From VGRW01 sp041498295 (GTDB lineage: Bacteria; Myxococcota_A; UBA9160; SZUA-336), in contig JBGQIB010000003.1 of the NCBI GenBank assembly GCA_041498295.1, forward strand, positions 1-64,000: a stretch of DNA of 64,000 nt. The letters are read 5' to 3'. Both the position numbers and the translations under genes were made by a program. The notes beneath the pieces are model-generated. The model saw only the letters and a list, made by a program, of their open reading frames with translations. It was not told where the DNA came from and searched no databases. Shown in pieces: positions 8,527 through 16,654 of the stretch. Numbering within the stretch: the first letter of the stretch is position 1; each line of letters starts with the position of its first letter.

Positions 8527-9778
8527 ATGCAGAAGCGAGGCCCGCCGCCCGCCGACGCGGGGTCGATGAGCGCCAAGCCTGCTGCGTCGCCCCTCTCCGG
8601 ATTCGTCGAGGAGCTCGATCTGCACGTGCGCGCGCGCTATCCGCTGCTCTATCTCGCCACCTGGGAAGAGCACCGCCTCGACGAGGTACTCGCCCGCCTG
8701 GCCGACTCACACGGGAAGTCTCTGGTCACGTGGTCGATCACGCAGGGTCTGCGCCGGCGCGACGCGCGCGGCGGCGCTCCCGTCGAGGGACCGAAGGATC
8801 CAGCCGAAGCGCTCGCCGCGGTCGCGCAGCTCACGGAGCCGAGCCTGGTCGTCTTCAAGGACTTCCATGCCTATCTCAACGACCCCTTAGTCGTGCGCGC
8901 GCTGCGCGAACTGGCACAGCAGCTGAAGAGCTCCTACACGACGCTGATTCTCGTCTCGCCGGTGGTGAACATCCCCACCGAGCTCGAGAAGGAAATCTGC
9001 GTGCTCGACGTTCCGCTGCCCTCGACTCACGGCCTCGGCGTCCTGCTGCGCGACATCGTGCACGTGGTGCGCGAGGGCAGGCGCGCGACCGTCGACCTCA
9101 ACAACGAGACGGTCGAGCCGCTGCTCAAGGCGGCGCTCGGACTCACTCTATCCGAGGCCGAGAACGCCTTTGCGAAGGCGATCGCGAAGGACCAGAAGCT
9201 CGATAGTCGCCCCGGCGGTGCTCTGGGTGGACGAGCTCGAGAAGGGCCTCGCCGGCGTCGGTGGGTCGGGCAACATGGACAGCGGTGTCTCGGCGCGCGT
9301 GTTCGGCTGCTTCCTCACCTGGCTGCAGGAGAAGACCGCACCGGTCTTCGTCGTCGCGACCGCGAACAAGATCGAGGCGCTGCCAGCCGAGCTCCTGCGC
9401 AAGGGACGCTTCGACGAGATCTTCTTCATCGACCTGCCGAGTGACAGCGAACGGCGTCAGATCTTCGCCATTCAGCTCGCGCGCGCGAAGCGCGACCCCA
9501 AAGCGTTCGGCCTGGCCGAGCTCGCGAAGGCCGCGACGAGCTTCAGCGGCGCGGAGATCGAGCAGACGATCGTCGCGGGTCTCTTCAGCGCGTACGCCGA
9601 CGGCGTCGAGCTCGAGCAGCAACACCTCCTCGACGCGATCGCTGAGACCCTACCGCTCGCGGTGACCATGAAGGAAGATATCGATCGCCTGCGCGAGTGG
9701 GCACGCACGCGCACGCGGCCCGCGTCGGCCGACCACGCCGCCGAGCGCCCGCAGCCGCTCGCGTCGCGCTCCGGCTGA
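8527..9778 (+). pseudogene. Ycf46-like AAA ATPase with internal deletion and frameshift
   Basis: The first part (from ATG 8527 or 8566 to about 9203) matches the N-terminal regulatory half of Ycf46-like AAA ATPases (YPLLYLATWEEHRLDEVL, VVFKDFHAYLNDPLV, LGLTLSEAENAFAKAI). The second part, one frame over from about 9205, matches their C-terminal half: Walker B VAPAVLWVDELEKG, VFVVATANKIEALP, arginine finger RKGRFDEIFFIDLP and the lid SFSGAEIEQTI. The roughly 100 residues between them, which hold the Walker A P-loop, are missing and the frame changes at the junction. As written the gene cannot give a working ATPase. A true deletion or an assembly collapse would both fit. Confidence 0.8.
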
Positions 9779-9781
9779 GCC

Positions 9782-10393
9782 ATGGGCGCCTTCGACCGCT
9801 TCCGCAAGCTCGAGCGAGCGCGCCCCGACCGCGCCGGCCCGCCGTCGACGACGGACGGGGTCGCAGAGCGCTTCGGCCAGCCCGAGATGCCGAGTGACCC
9901 GGCCGAGGCGGCGCCGCTGAACTGCGGGAAGTGCGGCGGCGACAATCCCGCGCGCAGCGAGACCTGCTTCAGCTGCGGCGCCGAGCTCGACACGCCTGAG
10001 ATGCGGGCGCACCAAGACGAGTATCGCGTGAGACACGTCGCGGCGCAGCAGAAAGCGCTCGCGATGCGGGAGGCGCGGCGCCACGAGGTCGAGGCGAAGG
10101 CGCTGCACGAGCTCGAGCGGCGGCGCAGTGCGGCGAGCCAACCCGGGGAGCCCACGTGGGGTCAGTCGAACGACGCCTGGCCGGCGCAAATGCCGCTCGT
10201 CTGGCTGCTGCGCGCGAGCGCGAAGGTCCCCGATCCGTGGCTGCGCCTCGGACTGCAGATCGCGATCGTCGGCGGCTTCGTGGCGCTGGCCGGCTACGGC
10301 CTCTCCAGCCCGAATCGATACGGACTGTTGGTGCTGGTCGCGATCCTGCTCGGGGGTGGCGCGGGGCGGCGCTACCGGCGCTGGTGGTGGTGA
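9782..10393 (+). CDS. Zinc-ribbon membrane protein of unknown function
   Basis: A 203-residue protein starting 3 bases after the AAA ATPase stop. A zinc ribbon (CGKC and CFSCG) lies at about 49-66, followed by a charged helical region (about 75-115) and two hydrophobic segments at about 155-195, ending RRYRRWWW. The soluble ribbon probably faces the cytoplasm. No known function; the close spacing suggests co-transcription with the AAA gene. Confidence 0.65.
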   Translation: MGAFDRFRKLERARPDRAGPPSTTDGVAERFGQPEMPSDPAEAAPLNCGKCGGDNPARSETCFSCGAELDTPEMRAHQDEYRVRHVAAQQKALAMREARRHEVEAKALHELERRRSAASQPGEPTWGQSNDAWPAQMPLVWLLRASAKVPDPWLRLGLQIAIVGGFVALAGYGLSSPNRYGLLVLVAILLGGGAGRRYRRWWW

Positions 10394-10601
10394 CGCGAAG
10401 ATGTCCCAGTCACCAGCCGTGCGCGCGAACCCTTCCGTCGGGCGCGAGCTCGAGCGCGATGCGCCGCAGCTCCTCTCCCGGCCGAGGCAGCTCGATGCCC
10501 GGCGCATAGCGGTCGCTCAAGAAGTGGAAGCGCTGGTTCGCGCCGACGCGAAGCTCTACCGCGCTCCTATCGGAGCCGCGCTGGCCGAACCCGAGCGCGA
10601 G
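10394..10601. other. Stretch without an assigned gene downstream of tsaC
   Basis: Convergent intergenic stretch of about 208 bases. On the minus strand the tsaC frame stays open for a further 63 codons after the tsaC TGA, up to a TGA at 10413-10411, with coding-like GC-rich third positions (it reads ALGFGQRGSDRSAV and later LPRPGEELRRIALELAPDG). No ATG or GTG follows the tsaC stop in that frame, only one late TTG. It may be chance, a decayed gene end, or a readthrough tail. Confidence 0.3.
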
Positions 10602-11201
10602 TCAGCCCCGCTCCGCCACCGTGCGGAGCGCGGCGAAGTCGAGGTCGCCCACGCGTAGGAGCCGAAGCGCGCCGTCCGCGGCGACGCCCACGACGGTCGA
10701 GGGAGCGAGCCCGGACGCCGGCTCGCCGCCGAGGATCGCGAGCTCTTTCCCGAAGCGAGCCTCGACAGCGGCGGCGGTCGCGCACGGGGGCTCGCCGCTC
10801 CGGTTGCAGCTCGTCGAGACGACCGGCCCGGGCGCGGCACGCGCGAGCGCCGCGGCGCTCGGCTGCGGCGAACAGCGGAAGCCCACACCGAGCGGTGTCG
10901 CCACGGGGGCGAACACGGGGTCGGCGACCGGGACGACGAGCGTGAGCGGTCCCGGCCAGAAACGCGCCGCGAGCCGCGACGCCGCAGCGGGCAACCCGGG
11001 CGAAATCCGCGAGAGCTCGGCCGCATCGCGGATCAATAGGGACAGGCCGCGCTCCGCGGAGCGCCCCTTCGCCGCAAGCAGGCGTGCGAGCGCGCCTGCT
11101 TGGAACGCATCCGCGCCCAGCGCGTACACAGTCTCGGTCGGGTACGCCACGAGCTCACCGCGCGCGAGGAGCGCGACTGCCTGCGCCAGAGACACGATCA
11201 C
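10602..11201 (-). CDS. tsaC: Threonylcarbamoyl-AMP synthase (TsaC/YrdC/Sua5 family)
   Basis: Makes threonylcarbamoyl-AMP from threonine, bicarbonate and ATP for the t6A37 modification of ANN-decoding tRNAs. The 199-residue product has the YrdC signatures VAYPTETVYALGADAF, LSLLIRD, RFWPGPLTLVVP, GVGFRCSPQP, VVSTSCNRSGEPP and PSTVVGV. The length fits the short TsaC type. Its start overlaps the purD stop by ATGA, so the two are co-translated. Confidence 0.88.
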   Translation of the reverse strand: MIVSLAQAVALLARGELVAYPTETVYALGADAFQAGALARLLAAKGRSAERGLSLLIRDAAELSRISPGLPAAASRLAARFWPGPLTLVVPVADPVFAPVATPLGVGFRCSPQPSAAALARAAPGPVVSTSCNRSGEPPCATAAAVEARFGKELAILGGEPASGLAPSTVVGVAADGALRLLRVGDLDFAALRTVAERG

Positions 11202-12469
11202 GGCAGCGGCTGGGCGATGTCACCGCGCCAGTGCGCGCCCTCGAACTCGATGGCCCGCACCAGCTCGTAGGCGCGCGCTCGCGCCGCCGCGAGATCGCGA
11301 CCGCGCGCAGTCACGCCGAGTACCCGCCCGCCGGCGGTCTCCCAGCCACCTCCAGCAGCGCGGCGCGTTCCGGAGTGAAACACTTTTGCGTCGGGCAGCG
11401 CCGCGAGCGCCTCGAGGCCGCGGATCGCGCGACCGGTCGCGAACGCGCGCGGGTAGCCGCCGCTGGTCATCACGACGCAGACCGTCGGATCGCCCACGCG
11501 CAGAGCCGGTGCCTCGGCCGGCAGGCGTCCTTCCGCCGCGCCGACCAAGAGCGGCACCAAGTCCGACTCGAGACGGAACAAGAGCGGCTGTGTCTCGGGA
11601 TCGCCGAAGCGCACGTTGTACTCGATCACATGCGGGCGCCCCTTCGCGATCATGAGGCCGACGTAGAGCACGCCGCGGAATGGCCGGCCCTCCGCGCGCA
11701 TTCCGTCCACCGTCGGCTGTACGATGCGCGCGACGATCTCGCGCTCGAGCGCCGCGTCGATCGGTGCGGCTGGGCAGTACGCGCCGATGCCGCCCGTGTT
11801 CTCGCCGCGATCACCGTCGAGCGCGCGCTTGTGGTCTTGCGCGTGGCCGAGCACCACGAAGCGCTCGCCGTCGCAGAGCGCGTAGAAGCTCGCCTCGGGA
11901 CCGACGAGTCTCTCCTCGATCACGACTGTCTCGCCGGAGTCACCGAAGCGGCGCTCGCGCATGATCTCGCGAATCGCGACGAGCGCCTCCGCAACGTCGT
12001 CGCAAACGGTCACGCCCTTACCCGCCGCGAGCCCATCCGCCTTGACGACACACGGCCCGCCCCGGGCGCGCACATAGGCCTCCGCGGCATCGGCGGAGGC
12101 GAAGCTCGCGTAGGCCGCCGTCGGAATCCCGTGTCTCGCCATGAACTCCTTCGCGAAGCGCTTGCTGCCCTCGAGCTGCGCGGCCGCGGCGCTCGGGCCG
12201 AACACCGCGACTCCCGCCTCGCTGAGTCGATCCGCGACGCCGGCGACCAACGGATCCTCCGGCCCGATCACGACGAACGAGACACTCTCGCGCTTCACGA
12301 GCTCGAGCACGGCGCGCGCATCGCGCGGATCGACGGCCAGCACGCGCGCGTCGAGCGCGATGCCGTCGCTGCCCGGCGCGCACAGGACTTCGTCGACGAG
12401 GGGGCTCTTGCCGATCGCCCAGGCGAGCGCGTGCTCGCGACCCCCGGAGCCCAACACCAGAACGCGCAT
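11198..12469 (-). CDS. purD: Phosphoribosylamine-glycine ligase (GARS)
   Basis: Second step of purine synthesis: ATP-dependent joining of glycine to 5-phosphoribosylamine. The 423-residue product starts MRVLVLGSGGREHALAWAI and has the ATP-grasp motifs FVVIGPEDPLVAG, GPCVVKADGLAAGKGV, EASFYALCDG, NTGGIGAYCPA and VIEYNVRFGDPETQ. The ATG at 12469 follows a purine-rich GGGAGG ribosome site; the frame is open further up but has no family similarity there. It lies 47 bases downstream of alr and overlaps tsaC. Confidence 0.96.
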   Translation of the reverse strand: MRVLVLGSGGREHALAWAIGKSPLVDEVLCAPGSDGIALDARVLAVDPRDARAVLELVKRESVSFVVIGPEDPLVAGVADRLSEAGVAVFGPSAAAAQLEGSKRFAKEFMARHGIPTAAYASFASADAAEAYVRARGGPCVVKADGLAAGKGVTVCDDVAEALVAIREIMRERRFGDSGETVVIEERLVGPEASFYALCDGERFVVLGHAQDHKRALDGDRGENTGGIGAYCPAAPIDAALEREIVARIVQPTVDGMRAEGRPFRGVLYVGLMIAKGRPHVIEYNVRFGDPETQPLLFRLESDLVPLLVGAAEGRLPAEAPALRVGDPTVCVVMTSGGYPRAFATGRAIRGLEALAALPDAKVFHSGTRRAAGGGWETAGGRVLGVTARGRDLAAARARAYELVRAIEFEGAHWRGDIAQPLP

Positions 12470-12516
12470 CCCGCCCTCCCCCGCGCGGGCCCGTCTACGC
12501 TCGGCCGGGCGCGCGG

Positions 12517-13656
12517 TCAAGTGGCGAGCCGGGGAACCCGCGGTCCGATGCGCGCGAGCACCTCGTACGAGATCGTGCCGACGGCGCGCGCGAGATCCTC
12601 GACCGGAACGTCCAGCCCGTCGCGCCGGCCGAACACGAGCGCGACGTCGCCGGGCGCGCTCGGGTCGTCGGGCGGAACCGCGACGGTCGCGAGGTCGCAA
12701 GACACGCGACCGACGAGCGGCGCGCGCCGACCGCGCACGCCGACCGCCACGCGCCCGCCGGCGGCGCGCGGCAGTCCGTCGGCGTAGCCGATCGCGAGCG
12801 TCAGAATGCGCGTGCGCTCCGCGGCGCGAAACTCACCGGCATACCCGATCGGTGTTCCGGCGGCGACGGTCTTCGCGTGCACGACGCGCGCGCAGAGACT
12901 CATCACCGGCTCGCCCGCGTGACCGCCCTCGAGCGTCGGATCGACTCCATAGAGCGCGATCCCCGGCCGGATCGCATTGCAGCCGTCGGTCGTCCCGCGC
13001 GCGACACCCGCGGAATTGTCCATGTGGATCCAGTCGGGTGCGAAGCCCAGGGCGCGGACTCGGGCGGCGAGCTCGCCGAAGAGCTTGCGCTGGCGGCCGG
13101 TCTCGGGCGACGCCGCGTCGTCCGCGCACGCCAAGTGACTCATGACTCCTGAGAGACGCGCACTCTTGGCGCGCTCGACGCGCGCGAAAAACGCGGTCAG
13201 ATCGTCGGGCAGAACGCCGAGCCGACCCATTCCTGTGTCGAGCTCGACCTGGAAGCGGCACCCGCGGCCAGCGCGCGCGGCGGCGGCCTCGAGCCAGTCG
13301 AGCGCCTCGACCCGCGAGACCACCGGCTCGACGTCGAGCGAGAGCGCGGCGTCGGCATCGGCGGGGCTCTGCACGCCGCCGAGCACGAGCACGGGCGCCG
13401 CGATGCCCGCGGCCCGCAGCTCCGCCGCTTCCTCGACGCTGATCACCGCGAAGGCGTCGCAGCCCGCCGCGACGAGCGCGCGCGCCACGAGCACCGCCCC
13501 GTGCCCGTAGCCGTTCGCTTTCACCACCGCGATCACGCGCTTGCCCATCGCGCGCGCGCGGATCGCGCGGTAGTTGCGCGCCAGCGCACCGAGGTCGATC
13601 TCGGCCCACGCTCGACCTCGCGCTTCGCTCTGCGCAGCCTCCCCCACGCGCTTCAA
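12517..13656 (-). CDS. alr: Alanine racemase
   Basis: PLP enzyme that makes D-alanine for peptidoglycan. The 379-residue product has the PLP lysine at about K46 in VIAVVKANGYGHG, the second catalytic tyrosine at about Y272 in PIGYAGEF, and LDTGMGRLG, IHMDNSAG, NAIRPGIALYGVDP and AIGYADGLPR. The segment usually written RVCMDQ reads RVSCDLATV here, a mild departure. It is divergent from thiS by 31 bases and heads the alr-purD-tsaC unit. Confidence 0.95.
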   Translation of the reverse strand: MKRVGEAAQSEARGRAWAEIDLGALARNYRAIRARAMGKRVIAVVKANGYGHGAVLVARALVAAGCDAFAVISVEEAAELRAAGIAAPVLVLGGVQSPADADAALSLDVEPVVSRVEALDWLEAAAARAGRGCRFQVELDTGMGRLGVLPDDLTAFFARVERAKSARLSGVMSHLACADDAASPETGRQRKLFGELAARVRALGFAPDWIHMDNSAGVARGTTDGCNAIRPGIALYGVDPTLEGGHAGEPVMSLCARVVHAKTVAAGTPIGYAGEFRAAERTRILTLAIGYADGLPRAAGGRVAVGVRGRRAPLVGRVSCDLATVAVPPDDPSAPGDVALVFGRRDGLDVPVEDLARAVGTISYEVLARIGPRVPRLAT

Positions 13657-13687
13657 TCTAGGGGAGCTTTCGGCTAACGTCCCGCGC

Positions 13688-13891
13688 GTGGACTACGTGC
13701 TGAACGGCGAATCTCACTCGACCCCGGCGCCGCTCACCATTCTCGAGCTGTTGCAGCGCTGCGAGCTGGCGAAGCGCCGCGTCGCGGTCGCGATCAACGC
13801 GGTCGTCGTGCCCAAGTCGCGTTTCGCGCAGGTGCTGATCCGCGACGGCGATAGGGTCGAGGTGATTCAAGCCGTCGGAGGTGGAGCGTGA
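13688..13891 (+). CDS. thiS: Sulfur carrier protein ThiS
   Basis: Ubiquitin-like carrier whose C-terminal Gly-Gly is thiocarboxylated to donate sulfur for the thiazole ring of thiamine. From a GTG at 13688 the product has 67 residues (DYVLNGESHSTPAPLTILEL at the start, RVEVIQAVGGGA at the end). An extra alanine follows the Gly-Gly, so the usual free glycine end is not directly encoded. The last codons also carry the GGAGGTGGA ribosome site for thiG, and the stop overlaps the thiG start as GTGA. Confidence 0.87.
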   Translation: MDYVLNGESHSTPAPLTILELLQRCELAKRRVAVAINAVVVPKSRFAQVLIRDGDRVEVIQAVGGGA

Positions 13892-14667
13892 ACGCGAGTT
13901 ACAGGATCGGCGAGCTCGAGCTGCATTCGCGGCTCATCATCGGCAGCGGGAAGTACAAGTCGTTCGAAGAGAATCGCAAGGCGCTCGACGCGAGCGGCGC
14001 GGAGATGATCACGGTCGCGGTGCGGCGCATCGATCTCGCGTCGCGGGAGCACGGCTCGCTGCTCGATTGGATCCCGCCCGACCAGTTCCACATCCTGCCC
14101 AACACAGCGGGGTGTACGACCGCGAAGGAAGCGGTCACCACCGCCCAGCTCGCGCGCGAGCTGCTCGACACGAAGCTCGTGAAGCTCGAGGTGATCGGCG
14201 ATTCGCGCACGCTCTTCCCGGACACCCCCGCGACGCTCGAAGCCGCGCGCATCCTCGTGGCCGAGGGCTTCACGGTGCTCCCGTACATCAGCGACGACCC
14301 GGTCGCGTGCATGCGGCTCGAGGAGATCGGCTGCGCGGCGGTCATGCCGCTCGGCGCGCCGATCGGCTCCGGTCTCGGCATTCGGAATCCCGCGAACATC
14401 CGCATCATCCTAGAGAGCGTCTCGTGCCCGGTGATCGTCGACGCGGGCGTGGGCACGGCGTCCGACGCTGCGATCGCGATGGAGCTCGGCTGCACGGCGG
14501 TGCTCATGAACACGGGGATCGCGAGCGCGAAGGACCCACTCAAGATGGCGCACGCGATGAAGCTCGCCATCGAGGCGGGCCGCGCGGCCTACGAGGCGGG
14601 GCGCATGCCGCGGCGCTTGCACGCGCAGGCGTCGAGCCCGGAGACGGGACTCGTCGACCTGTCTTGA
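13888..14667 (+). CDS. thiG: Thiazole synthase ThiG
   Basis: Builds the thiazole phosphate of thiamine from deoxyxylulose 5-phosphate, dehydroglycine and ThiS thiocarboxylate. The 259-residue TIM-barrel protein has LIIGSGKYKSFEENRKAL, NTAGCTTAKEAV, the Schiff-base lysine at about K99 in VKLEVIGDSRTLFPD, CAAVMPLGAPIGSGLGI and VIVDAGVGTASDAA. The GTG start overlaps the thiS stop. No thiazole-tautomerase or glycine-oxidase gene is adjacent apart from thiE. Confidence 0.96.
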   Translation: MNASYRIGELELHSRLIIGSGKYKSFEENRKALDASGAEMITVAVRRIDLASREHGSLLDWIPPDQFHILPNTAGCTTAKEAVTTAQLARELLDTKLVKLEVIGDSRTLFPDTPATLEAARILVAEGFTVLPYISDDPVACMRLEEIGCAAVMPLGAPIGSGLGIRNPANIRIILESVSCPVIVDAGVGTASDAAIAMELGCTAVLMNTGIASAKDPLKMAHAMKLAIEAGRAAYEAGRMPRRLHAQASSPETGLVDLS

Positions 14668-15290
14668 TCCCCCGCCTCTGTTACTGGACCGACGGCGAGC
14701 GCGGCCGCGCGGGGCGAGATCAGGTCGACGTGATCGAACGACTGGCGCGCGGCGGCGTCGAACTCGTCGTGCTGCGCGAGCGCGATTGGTCGGCGAAGGA
14801 GTGGAGTGACTGCGCTGCGCGCTTGGCGAAGCTGCGCGCGGCAGGGCTCCTGGTCCTGGCGAGCCGCCGGCTCGACCTGGCGCGCGCGCTCGAGCTCGAC
14901 GGCGTGCAGCTCGGCGCGGAGTCCGTCCCGGTCGCGGAGGCGCGCGCATTCCTCGGTCCCGGGGCGCGAATCGGCTACTCCGCCCACGACCTGGCCGAGG
15001 CGCGGCGCGCGGCGGCCGCCGGCGCGAGCTACGTGACGTTGTCGCCGATCTTCGCGACGTCCTCCAAGCCCGACGCGGAGGCGCGCGGCTGCGCGTGGCT
15101 CGCGGCCGCGGTGGCGCAGCTTTCGATTCCGGTTCTGGCCCTGGGCGGCGTTACGCCGGCGCGCGTGACCGAGGTACGGGCCGCGGGCGCCTGGGGCGTC
15201 GTCGCGGTTTCCGCGCTCGGCGCCGCGCGTGACCCCGAGGCCGCGGCGCGCGAGTTCCGCCGCGCGCTCGCCGATGAGGAAACGACATGA
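14664..15290 (+). CDS. thiE: Thiamine-phosphate synthase-type protein (ThiE/TenI family)
   Basis: A 208-residue TIM barrel of the ThiE/TenI family. It starts at a TTG that overlaps the thiG TGA (TTGA) and reads IPRLCYWTDGERG. Family motifs include DGVQLGAESVPVAEAR, GARIGYSAHDLAEARRA, YVTLSPIFATSSKP (pyrophosphate loop) and VLALGGVTPARV. ThiE joins the thiazole and pyrimidine halves; TenI is a thiazole tautomerase. The slightly divergent phosphate loop leaves either role possible. It ends in an ATGA overlap with an HtrA-type gene. Confidence 0.8.
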   Translation: MIPRLCYWTDGERGRAGRDQVDVIERLARGGVELVVLRERDWSAKEWSDCAARLAKLRAAGLLVLASRRLDLARALELDGVQLGAESVPVAEARAFLGPGARIGYSAHDLAEARRAAAAGASYVTLSPIFATSSKPDAEARGCAWLAAAVAQLSIPVLALGGVTPARVTEVRAAGAWGVVAVSALGAARDPEAAAREFRRALADEETT

Positions 15291-16654
15291 AGGCCCGCGC
15301 CGCGCTCGTGACTCTTTCGTTCGTTCTCGCCGGCTGCGCGGGCTTGCCGCGCGCGCTCGCGCGCGACGCGCTCGACGAGCTGCAGGCGCGCATCATCGAC
15401 ATCAATCGCCAGGTCTCGCCGTGCGTCGTGCACATCGAGTCGGCGATTCGCGTGAACGGGCGACGCAACCTGATCGAGGGCTCCGGCTTCGTGATCGATC
15501 CCGCGGGCGTCGTGCTCACCAACTGGCACGTCGTCGACCGCGCCGAGAAAGTCAGCGTGATCGTGCCTGGGCACGACGGGCGCTACGACGCGGAGATCGT
15601 CGGCACGGACAAGCAAACCGACGTCGCGGTGCTGCGCATCGCGCCGCACGAGGGCGAGAAGGCCTTCACCTCCGCGCGCGTCGGTGACTCCGACAAGGTT
15701 CAAGTCGGCGAGTGGGTGATTGCGATCGGGAACCCGTACGGGCTCGAGGGCTCGGTCTCGCTCGGGATCGTCTCCGCCAAGGGCCGCGACCTGCGCACCG
15801 AGCAGGTCCTGAACGACTTCATCCAGACGGACGCGATGATCGACCACGGCTCGTCCGGCGGGCCGCTGATCAACCTCAAGGGCGAGGTGATCGGCATCAA
15901 CTCGCGCGGGCAGGGCCGCGGCATCGGCTTCACGATCCCGATCGACACCGCAAAGCGCGTGGCGGACGACTTGCTGGACCGCGGCCGCATCGCGCGCGGC
16001 TATCTCGGAGTCACTCTGCAGCCGCTCTCGCGCGAGCTCGCGCAATACTGGGGCCAGGCCAACGTGCACGGCGTGGTGGTGGGCTCGGTCGCCCACGACT
16101 CACCCGCGGAGCAGGCGGGCCTCGCGGTCGGCGACGTGATTTTGAAGTTCGACGGCGAAACGCTGCACGCCGAGAAGGAAGAAGACCTCGGCCAGTTCCA
16201 ACGGCTCGTCGCGCAGCGCAGCGCCGGGCGCGAGGTGGCGATCGAGGTGCTGCGCGCCGGCGAGCGCAAGACGCTGCGCGCGTCGCTCGCCACGCAGCCG
16301 AAGTTCGTGCCCGACGAACAAGAGACACCGCACGGCTTCACCGTCGAGGAAGTCACCGAGACGAGCTTCCGCAGCCAACGCCTTCCGCAGCGCGACGGCG
16401 TGCTCGTGTCCTACGTCGAGAGCGGATCCGAGGCCGACGAAGCGGGCATGGAGCGCGGCGACATGATCGTCGAGCTCGAGAAGGCGCACGTCGCCACGCT
16501 CGACGACTTCCGCAAGGCGATGGGCGGGCTGCCGACGGACAAGCCCTTTCTGGTGCGCGCGCTGCGCGGCGACGACACGCGCTTCGTCCTGATCGCGCCC
16601 CGGGCCGTGACTCGCGCCGTCGACAAGCCGGCGCCGAGCCCGAGCAGCCGCTAG
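15287..16654 (+). CDS. HtrA/DegP-type serine protease, lipoprotein form
   Basis: A 455-residue trypsin-like protease with PDZ regions. The N-terminus ends in a lipobox (FVLAGC, C17), so it is probably a lipid-anchored periplasmic protein. The catalytic triad is visible: H81 (LTNWHVV), D112 (TDVAVL), S190 (DHGSSGGPL; most HtrA proteins have GNSGG). Two PDZ-like regions follow, with GYLGVTLQPLSREL and later VLVSYVESGSEADEAGMERG. Its start overlaps the thiE stop by ATGA, so it may be read with the thiamine genes. It ends convergently on galK, sharing a CTAG. Confidence 0.9.
   Translation: MKARAALVTLSFVLAGCAGLPRALARDALDELQARIIDINRQVSPCVVHIESAIRVNGRRNLIEGSGFVIDPAGVVLTNWHVVDRAEKVSVIVPGHDGRYDAEIVGTDKQTDVAVLRIAPHEGEKAFTSARVGDSDKVQVGEWVIAIGNPYGLEGSVSLGIVSAKGRDLRTEQVLNDFIQTDAMIDHGSSGGPLINLKGEVIGINSRGQGRGIGFTIPIDTAKRVADDLLDRGRIARGYLGVTLQPLSRELAQYWGQANVHGVVVGSVAHDSPAEQAGLAVGDVILKFDGETLHAEKEEDLGQFQRLVAQRSAGREVAIEVLRAGERKTLRASLATQPKFVPDEQETPHGFTVEEVTETSFRSQRLPQRDGVLVSYVESGSEADEAGMERGDMIVELEKAHVATLDDFRKAMGGLPTDKPFLVRALRGDDTRFVLIAPRAVTRAVDKPAPSPSSR

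Noticed and set aside
11084..12787. A 567-codon plus-strand frame across purD and alr
   Set aside because: Both minus-strand genes are certain; the antisense product has no recognisable domain.
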